The notes beneath the pieces were generated by a model. It saw nothing but the letters and a program-made list of their open reading frames with translations, searched no databases and was not told where the DNA came from. Both the position numbers and the translations under genes were made by a program. From assembly GCA_031256125.1 (NCBI GenBank), contig JAIRRE010000062.1:1-12803 (forward strand): a stretch of 12,803 nt of DNA, written 5' to 3'. The DNA comes from Burkholderiaceae bacterium (GTDB lineage: Bacteria; Pseudomonadota; Gammaproteobacteria; Burkholderiales; Burkholderiaceae_C). Below, in pieces: positions 8,432 to 12,803 of the stretch (positions within the stretch are counted from its first letter, which is position 1; every line of letters begins with the position of its first letter).

Positions 8432-8437
8432 TACAAT
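8432..8437 (+). promoter_or_regulatory. Candidate -10 box of the DUF4160/DUF2442 pair
   Basis: TACAAT differs from TATAAT at one base and ends 8 bases before the ATG at 8446. Transcription would then start at about 8443-8445, giving a leaderless or near-leaderless message. This agrees with the absence of a spaced Shine-Dalgarno site. No good -35 hexamer is visible; the palindrome occupies that place. Confidence 0.45.
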
Positions 8438-8445
8438 TACAAGGC

Positions 8446-8691
8446 ATGGGGAAACTTCACGCGCAAGGCAACTGGTTGATCCGGGTACAAGGCAACGAAC
8501 ACCCGCCAGTGCATGTACACGCCCTGCATCCAGATGGCCGGGCCATTATTTACCTGGAGGGCACCGTGCTCAACGCAGGCGTGCCGCCCGCTGTGAGTAC
8601 CGATGCTGCCGCGTGGGTCGTTGCCAATACCGAAGTCATCCTCGCCGAATGGGAGCGATTGCATAACCCGCCCGCAAGGAGTCAAACATGA
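8446..8691 (+). CDS. DUF4160 family protein, possible toxin-like partner
   Basis: The 81-residue protein reads as a DUF4160 member. It has a polar N-terminus MGKLHAQGNWLIRVQGNEH and the hallmark histidine cluster HPPVHVHALH (H19, H23, H25, H28). A short beta segment GRAIIYLEG and the C-terminal helix NTEVILAEWERLHNPP follow. DUF4160 genes are often found next to DUF2442 genes and have been suggested to be toxin-antitoxin-like, but no biochemical activity can be read from the sequence. The stop overlaps the next start as ATGA (8688-8691), so the two are translationally coupled. The ATG at 8446 is preceded by no properly spaced ribosome site (AAGG ends two bases away), fitting leaderless initiation from the nearby TACAAT box. 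Confidence 0.82.
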   Translation: MGKLHAQGNWLIRVQGNEHPPVHVHALHPDGRAIIYLEGTVLNAGVPPAVSTDAAAWVVANTEVILAEWERLHNPPARSQT

Positions 8692-9122
8692 ACGCCGTCA
8701 ACCGTCTTCAATCCGTGCAGCCGCTGGGCGGCACGCTCATGGAAATCCGCTACACCGGCGGTCAGGTCGTGCGGGTCGATTTTGCCGGCGTAACCGAACG
8801 CCTGGCGATCTTTGCAGAGCTAAAAAACCCTGATTTTTTCCAGCGCGCTACCGTGACTGACTGGGGTCACACACTGCAATGGCCCAACGGCGAAGGACTG
8901 GACGCCGACCGCCTGATGGAAATGGCGCTCGAACAGGCCGGCCGCTCCGATGCGCTGGCCTTCCGCCACTGGCAGGATCGCCACGGGCTATCGCTGGCGC
9001 AGGCGGCCACCGCCATCGGGCTGTCACGCCGCACCGTCAGTCAGTACCGCACGGGCGCGCGGCCTGTTCCGCGTACTGTGGCGCTGGCCTGCAAAGGCTG
9101 GGAAGCCGAGCGCGCCGCGTGA
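8688..9122 (+). CDS. DUF2442-like protein fused to Cro/C1-type helix-turn-helix, putative antitoxin/autorepressor
   Basis: The 144-residue protein has two parts. Residues about 8-78 (VQPLGGTLMEIRYTGGQVVRVDF..., ending ATVTDWGHTLQWPNGEGLDADRL in shortened form) match DUF2442, a small beta-rich domain usually found alone. Residues about 92-137 form a helix-turn-helix: HGLSLAQAATAIGLSRRTVSQY, with SLAQAATAIG as the first helix pair and SRRTVSQYRTG as the recognition helix. The start at 8688 is set by AAGGAG six bases upstream and by the ATGA overlap with the DUF4160 gene. It probably binds its own promoter, perhaps the palindrome at 8406-8424, and may neutralise the DUF4160 partner. Both roles are inferred from architecture and gene order. 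A metabolic regulator is the alternative. Confidence 0.82.
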   Translation: MNAVNRLQSVQPLGGTLMEIRYTGGQVVRVDFAGVTERLAIFAELKNPDFFQRATVTDWGHTLQWPNGEGLDADRLMEMALEQAGRSDALAFRHWQDRHGLSLAQAATAIGLSRRTVSQYRTGARPVPRTVALACKGWEAERAA

Positions 9123-9153
9123 CTGCACCGCCAGCGATTTACAGCGCCGCAAA

Positions 9154-9180
9154 CCGGGATTGCACCGCGCACCATCCCGG
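9154..9180. repeat. Hairpin repeat, copy 1
   Basis: CCGGGAT and ATCCCGG form a 7-pair stem around a 13-base loop. The layout CCGGGATTGCA...CCATCCCGGCCTG is shared with the copy at 12441-12473, with the same loop length. It begins 31 bases after the stop of the DUF2442-HTH gene. No T-run follows on either strand, so it is either a terminator-like 3' hairpin or a REP-like element. Confidence 0.6.
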
Positions 9181-9346
9181 CCTGCGGGGTTGCCTGTCCG
9201 GTAAATAGGGCCAACTTTCCGACGAAATGCCGGATTTGGCCGACGAACGGTAAATTTTTTGGGTGAAAGCGCTTTACGATAGTGGCGTGTGTAAGGACTT
9301 GCCCGGCGCCCTTCCAGATGCAGGTTTATGCAGCGTGTTTCCATTC

Positions 9347-9366
9347 GTGCAACTGGGATATTGCAC
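9347..9366. promoter_or_regulatory. Inverted repeat upstream of the large repeat-protein gene
   Basis: GTGCAA and TTGCAC are perfect 6-base arms with an 8-base spacer, 57 bases before the ATG at 9424. The site could be an operator or a leader hairpin; no cognate regulator is identified. Confidence 0.25.
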
Positions 9367-9411
9367 TTCGGATTGGAGGGTGCCGGGATTTTTTTCATTC
9401 ATTACCGCGAC

Positions 9412-9417
9412 AGGGAG
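9412..9417 (+). promoter_or_regulatory. Ribosome binding site that sets the start of the repeat protein
   Basis: AGGGAG lies six bases before the ATG at 9424. It decides for this start over the in-frame ATG at 9328, which has no such site and would put 32 extra residues before a classic signal peptide. Confidence 0.75.
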
Positions 9418-9423
9418 ATCGAC

Positions 9424-12414
9424 ATGCGAGCCAAAATCCTTCATGTAGGTATGTACATATTAATATACCTACTTATTTTATCGGGTATGCTCTTATCGGG
9501 CAGTGCGTTTGCACAATCGACCGTGTATCACACCGTTACGATTTCGCCGATGTACGCCGCTACTGCCAGTAACTTCGGTGGGTTTGATAGCACAAATAAT
9601 AATTCAGTTCCCGATGGGTCGGTTTTCCAATCGCGGTTTTGGACGCTCGATGGCTATACCGCCAATTTCAGTAGCACCTGCGGTGGCACACTTGCTGGCG
9701 ACATCTTCACCAGCAACCCCGTTACCGCTGACTGCGTCATAACGGCAACCCTCACCCCGCCGACATCGGGCGTCACGCTCTTCCCCCAAGCCTGCGATTT
9801 GGGATCAATAATCCCATTAGCATCTCCATCCAACGGTGCGCCAGCAATATATCCTCAAGGCTGCTATTCGGATAAGGATGATTTGAGTTCAATCATTCTT
9901 CCAGCATATCCATCCAGTAGCGATGTTCCAGCAATCTATCCATACTTCACTGACCCTCCTGGTAGTCTGCCCCGCCCAATGCCGAATCCCACCCCAGTTG
10001 TGCTAAGCAATGGTGTAACCGGTGAATTTTTCCAGATGCCGTTGGGATATGTCATAGGTTTGGTTTTTTTTCCAAACACATGGGTATTCCCGCAAGACAA
10101 TCCAATTCCTTCAATTGCAAATTTCTCAGATGGAATTGTTAATGGTAACTGTAACTTAGACACCCTTCTAGATTACAGTGTTATCAAAAGCAACGATCAG
10201 GTTAATCCTTTTGAATCCCCTAATGGCCAAGTATATTTTGTGGGACCAATAGCTGAGGGTGTGAATAATTGCGTCGTCACAACTCAATTTGGTACGACTT
10301 CCTCCTACCATACTGTCTCGATCAACAAAACTTACAGTGATGGCATAAGCTCACCTGATTCAAATACTTATAAATTTGTGCCAGATGGAAATATTACGAT
10401 ATTAGATATATTTACAAATACTGGATCTTCTCTTGCCTCCATCAGTGGATGTGGCGGCGTTCTAACGAAGAGTTGCAGCTCGAGCGGTAGTTGCGCCTAT
10501 GTCACCCTGCCCATCACCGCCGACTGCACGATTACCGAGCACATCACGGCTGACGCACTCACCATTCTGGCCAAGGCGGGCAGCGGCGGTACGATCAGAC
10601 TGGGGAATGACAGCGCGGCCAGTCCAATACCGTCTGGCGGTCATGTATTAGTGACCCCGGGCCAAAGCCTGTCTTTCAAGCTCACGCCCAACCCGGGTTA
10701 CGCCATAGCCAGCGTGGACAGCAACTGCGGTGGCACGTTGACCGGCGACGTTTATACGATCGATCCCGTCGCCGCACCTTGTAGTTACGTAACGGCCAAT
10801 TTCACGCAGGGCACTCCCGGCGTTACGTACTACAACGTTACGGCTGGCGTATTGGGCGGCAACGGCTCGATCAGCCCGCCGGGGGTGGATGTCATCGCTT
10901 CCGGGGCGACCAGCACCTTTACGGTGACGCCCTATGCCGGCTACACCGCGAGCGTGGGCGGCACCTGCGGCGGCACGTTGACCGGCAATAGCTATAAGAC
11001 CAACCCGATTACCGCCGATTGCACCGTGGTGGCCAGCTTCACGCAGACGCCACCCCCGTCGTACACCATTACGGCCAGCGCGGGCAGCAATGGCGCGATC
11101 AGCCCCTCGGGGCAGGTGTCGGCGACTCCCGGTACGTCCAGCGCCTTCACGGTAACGCCCGCCGTCGGGTACAGCGCGGCGGTGTCGGGCACCTGTGGCG
11201 GCGTGCTCAACGGCAATACTTTTACCACCAGCCCGATTAACGCCGATTGCACCGTGACGGCGACATTCACGCTGACGGCATCTTCCTCGTACACCGTTAC
11301 GTCCAGCGCGGGCAGCAACGGCACCATCAGCCCCTTGGGGCAGGAAATGACGGCTGCCGGGACGCAACGCACCTTCACGGTGACGCCCTCCTCCGGGTAC
11401 AGCGCTGCGGTGAGCGGCACCTGCGGCGGCACGCTCAGCGGCAATATCTATACGACCAACCCGGTTAACGCCGATTGCACTGTGGTGGCCAGTTTCACGT
11501 CCACCACGTCGTACTACACCATCACGGCCAGCGCGGGCAGCAACGGCGCGATCAACCCCACGGGATTGGTAATCACGGCTGCCGGAACAGCCCGCGCCTT
11601 CACGGTGACGCCCAATGCCGGGTATAGCGCGACTGTGGGCGGTACTTGCGGCGGCACGCTCAGCGGCAATGTCTATACGACCAGCCCGATTACCGCCTCT
11701 TGCACCGTGGTAGCCAGTTTCACGCCGTCCACATCCGCGTACTACACCGTAACGGTCAGCGCGGGCAGCGGCGGCGGCACGATCAGCCCGTTGGGGCAGA
11801 CGAAAGTAGCTTCAGGGTTAAGCCTCGATTTCACGGTGACGCCCAATGCCGGATACAAAGCCGTTCTGGGGGGTACCTGTGGATACGTGCCGTTGGCGGT
11901 CGGTTCTCTCAATACGTCCGTCTTTGCGACCAAGCCGGTTACCGCCGATTGCACCGTGACGGTGACATTTACGCCGATAACCTACGCCGTAACGGCCAGC
12001 GCGGGCGCGGGCGCCATGATTACCCCCTCGGGGCAAGTGCCAGCGGCTGCCGGGACGAGCCTCACCTTCACAGTCAGGCCCTCTGCCACAAATGGCGCAG
12101 TCGTGACGGGCACCTGCGGGGGTACGTTCAGCGGCAATACCTATACGACCAACCCCATTACCGCCAATTGCACCGTGGTGGCCGGTGTCGCGCCATCGTC
12201 ATACACCGTAACGGCCAGCGCGGGCGCGGGCGCCATGATTACCCCGTCGGGGCAGGTAACGGCGACTTACGGAACGCCCCTGACCTTCACGGTCAGGCCC
12301 TCTGCCACCAACGGCGCGGTTGTAGTAGGCACCTGCGGGGGCGCGTTCAGCGGCAATACCTACACGACCAACCCCATTACCGCCAATTGCACCGTAACGG
12401 CGAACGCGCAATAG
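9424..12414 (+). CDS. Large exported protein with C-terminal cysteine-paired InlB-B/bacterial-type repeats
   Basis: The 996-residue protein begins with a Sec signal peptide (1-30; hydrophobic core YILIYLLILSGMLL, cleavage likely after AFA). A first repeat-like unit (about 35-111, CGGTLAGDIFTSNPVTADC) is followed by a unique, AT-rich-coded region (about 112-290). A degenerate unit (about 295-375) and one at about 379-461 come next. Seven related units then run to the C-terminus (469-996). Each resembles YTVTASAGSNGTISPSGQ...FTVTPNAGY...GTCGGTLSGNTYTTNPITADCTVVASFT, the divergent InlB B-repeat/bacterial repeat style, with two cysteines per unit. Such arrays form beta-rich stalks in surface or secreted adhesin-like proteins. 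No LPXTG, autotransporter barrel, PEP-CTERM or IPTL-CTERM is present; the protein simply ends in the last repeat. Ligand and anchoring are unknown. Confidence 0.85.
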   Translation: MRAKILHVGMYILIYLLILSGMLLSGSAFAQSTVYHTVTISPMYAATASNFGGFDSTNNNSVPDGSVFQSRFWTLDGYTANFSSTCGGTLAGDIFTSNPVTADCVITATLTPPTSGVTLFPQACDLGSIIPLASPSNGAPAIYPQGCYSDKDDLSSIILPAYPSSSDVPAIYPYFTDPPGSLPRPMPNPTPVVLSNGVTGEFFQMPLGYVIGLVFFPNTWVFPQDNPIPSIANFSDGIVNGNCNLDTLLDYSVIKSNDQVNPFESPNGQVYFVGPIAEGVNNCVVTTQFGTTSSYHTVSINKTYSDGISSPDSNTYKFVPDGNITILDIFTNTGSSLASISGCGGVLTKSCSSSGSCAYVTLPITADCTITEHITADALTILAKAGSGGTIRLGNDSAASPIPSGGHVLVTPGQSLSFKLTPNPGYAIASVDSNCGGTLTGDVYTIDPVAAPCSYVTANFTQGTPGVTYYNVTAGVLGGNGSISPPGVDVIASGATSTFTVTPYAGYTASVGGTCGGTLTGNSYKTNPITADCTVVASFTQTPPPSYTITASAGSNGAISPSGQVSATPGTSSAFTVTPAVGYSAAVSGTCGGVLNGNTFTTSPINADCTVTATFTLTASSSYTVTSSAGSNGTISPLGQEMTAAGTQRTFTVTPSSGYSAAVSGTCGGTLSGNIYTTNPVNADCTVVASFTSTTSYYTITASAGSNGAINPTGLVITAAGTARAFTVTPNAGYSATVGGTCGGTLSGNVYTTSPITASCTVVASFTPSTSAYYTVTVSAGSGGGTISPLGQTKVASGLSLDFTVTPNAGYKAVLGGTCGYVPLAVGSLNTSVFATKPVTADCTVTVTFTPITYAVTASAGAGAMITPSGQVPAAAGTSLTFTVRPSATNGAVVTGTCGGTFSGNTYTTNPITANCTVVAGVAPSSYTVTASAGAGAMITPSGQVTATYGTPLTFTVRPSATNGAVVVGTCGGAFSGNTYTTNPITANCTVTANAQ
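9799..9942 (+). repeat. Internal duplication in the unique N-terminal region
   Basis: Residues 126-144 and 154-173 share the pattern L-[GS]-S-I-I-(L)P-x-x-P-S-x(4-5)-P-A-I-Y-P, and the DNA is also recognisably similar (TCAAT/CATCCATCCA/CCAGCAAT blocks). The copies are coded at 9799-9855 and 9883-9942. This is a short tandem duplication unrelated to the C-terminal repeats. Confidence 0.65.
10828..12411 (+). repeat. Tandem array of seven ~210-base coding repeats
   Basis: Unit boundaries by protein alignment are 10828-11043, 11062-11271, 11290-11499, 11515-11724, 11743-11973, 11983-12186 and 12202-12411. Units 2, 3, 4 and 7 are 70 residues, units 1 and 6 are 72 and 68, and unit 5 is 77 because of an altered middle (CGYVPLAVGSLNTSVF in place of CGGTLSGNTY). 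Spacers of 3-6 residues are Pro/Ser/Thr-rich. Units 6 and 7 are the most alike, at DNA as well as protein level, so they probably arose by the latest duplication. Confidence 0.88.
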
Positions 12415-12440
12415 CAGTTGTTTTAGAACCGGAAAACCAT

Positions 12441-12473
12441 AGGCCGGGATTGCACTTCATTCCATCCCGGCCT
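12441..12473. repeat. Hairpin repeat, copy 2, after the repeat-protein gene
   Basis: AGGCCGGGAT and ATCCCGGCCT form a perfect 10-pair stem around a 13-base loop, 26 bases after the stop codon. It is related to copy 1 at 9154-9180. It may end the plus-strand transcript, though only ATTTGT follows rather than a real U-run. Confidence 0.65.
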
Positions 12474-12668
12474 GTAGCTATTTGTCTGCCCATCACGCCA
12501 TTGGCGTCAGAGCTGAATCACCGCCTCCATGTTCCATCGCGTCAAAGGGTAGCGTCTGGAATTTTGAATGCCCTCATGCCTCAATGGCGCTTACCATGCG
12601 CAAGGCGGCTGCGACCGAGCGAGAGTTGTCCTCGTGTGGCGCGCTGTGTAATAAATGGAGACACGCAC

Positions 12669-12803
12669 ATGAGTAACATGCTTACGGGCAAAGTGGTGGT
12701 GGTGACGGGCGCGGGCGGCGGCATCGGGCGCGGCGTCGCGCTGGCGATGGCCAAGGCGGGCGCGCAGGTGGTGGTCAACGACCTGGATTTGAAAAAAAAC
12801 GGT
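12669..12803 (+). CDS. Short-chain dehydrogenase/reductase (5' part only)
   Basis: The 45 visible residues begin MSNMLTGKVVVVTGAGGGIG, the classical SDR first strand followed by the TGxxxGIG dinucleotide-binding loop. RGVALAMAKAGAQVVVNDLD follows. The Asp after the second strand (VVVNDLD) suggests a preference for NAD(H) over NADP(H). TGGAGA lies about 9 bases before the ATG at 12669; a second ATG three codons in is less likely. The catalytic Ser-Tyr-Lys region lies beyond the right edge, so the substrate cannot be given. The sequence resembles SDRs acting on 3-hydroxyacyl-CoA or related compounds, but that is only an impression. Confidence 0.85.
   Translation, partial: MSNMLTGKVVVVTGAGGGIGRGVALAMAKAGAQVVVNDLDLKKNG

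Larger units (their letters stand above)
9123..9423. other. 301-base gap between the DUF2442-HTH gene and the large repeat-protein gene
   Basis: The gap contains no convincing gene. It holds a hairpin repeat (9154-9180) and an imperfect dyad GGCCAA...TTGGCC (about 9209-9241) with inner TCCG/CGGA arms. It also holds direct repeats of CCGACGAA and CGGTAAAT around 9201-9253, and a dyad GTGCAA-N8-TTGCAC (9347-9366) just before the next gene. No promoter with a good -35/-10 pair was recognised. The in-frame ATG at 9328 gives a non-secretory N-terminus and is not used. Confidence 0.6.

Noticed and set aside
9328..9423. Extended N-terminus for the large repeat protein from the ATG at 9328
   Set aside because: It would place 32 polar residues before a typical signal peptide; AGGGAG six bases before 9424 supports the later start.
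10828..12411. CRISPR-like or transposon repeats
   Set aside because: The ~210-base periodicity is in frame, diverged and protein-coding throughout; there are no short constant repeats with unique spacers.
12339..12414. C-terminal membrane sorting signal (PEP-CTERM or IPTL-CTERM) on the repeat protein
   Set aside because: The protein ends in NCTVTANAQ, inside a repeat, with no hydrophobic helix or basic tail, and none is seen in other frames just after the stop.
12482..12676. 64-codon plus-strand frame before the SDR gene
   Set aside because: It has no ribosome site, no domain and no signal peptide, and overlaps the well-supported SDR start; treated as intergenic.

Overview
The window is GC-rich (apart from one island), densely coding chromosomal DNA from a Gram-negative bacterium, most likely a betaproteobacterium of Burkholderiales type. 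Three things point that way. The gene order rpsO-pnp-quinone oxidoreductase-tpiA-secG is, from general knowledge, a familiar betaproteobacterial arrangement in which the nuo operon usually follows secG. The glutamine synthetase is of the adenylylatable proteobacterial GSI-beta type. The PNPase and SecG sequences also read as betaproteobacterial. No species is claimed.

Region 1 (1-4684, minus strand) is a housekeeping operon read right to left: rpsO (S15), pnp, an NAD(P)H:quinone oxidoreductase, tpiA, and the first 35 codons of secG, which runs off the left edge. The rpsO-pnp gap holds a rho-independent terminator and a long perfect hairpin. The hairpin is positioned like the RNase III-processed leader that controls pnp in E. 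coli. The last three genes are packed tightly: gaps of 34 and 39 bases and one ATGA overlap.

Region 2 (4892-5698) has two small exported proteins of unknown function, facing each other. Region 3 (5787-8231, minus strand) is glnA with a strong terminator, preceded by a MoaB/CinA-N-type molybdopterin-binding-domain protein.

Region 4 (8406-9122, plus strand) is an accessory two-gene unit. A DUF4160 protein overlaps by four bases a protein that joins a DUF2442-like N-terminus to a Cro/C1-type helix-turn-helix. A perfect 8+3+8 palindrome and a TACAAT box sit directly before the first start codon, giving a nearly leaderless message. It looks like an autoregulated toxin-antitoxin-like pair.

Region 5 (9123-12668) is dominated by one 996-residue exported protein. 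Its C-terminal half is a tandem array of about 70-residue, cysteine-paired repeats of InlB-B/bacterial-repeat type. Its N-terminal half includes a markedly AT-richer, non-repeat segment, so the gene looks mosaic. Two related hairpins (9154-9180 and 12441-12473) bracket it. The window ends inside a short-chain dehydrogenase gene (12669 onward).

The most unusual material is regions 4 and 5: the self-regulated DUF4160/DUF2442-HTH pair and the mosaic Cys-repeat secreted protein.
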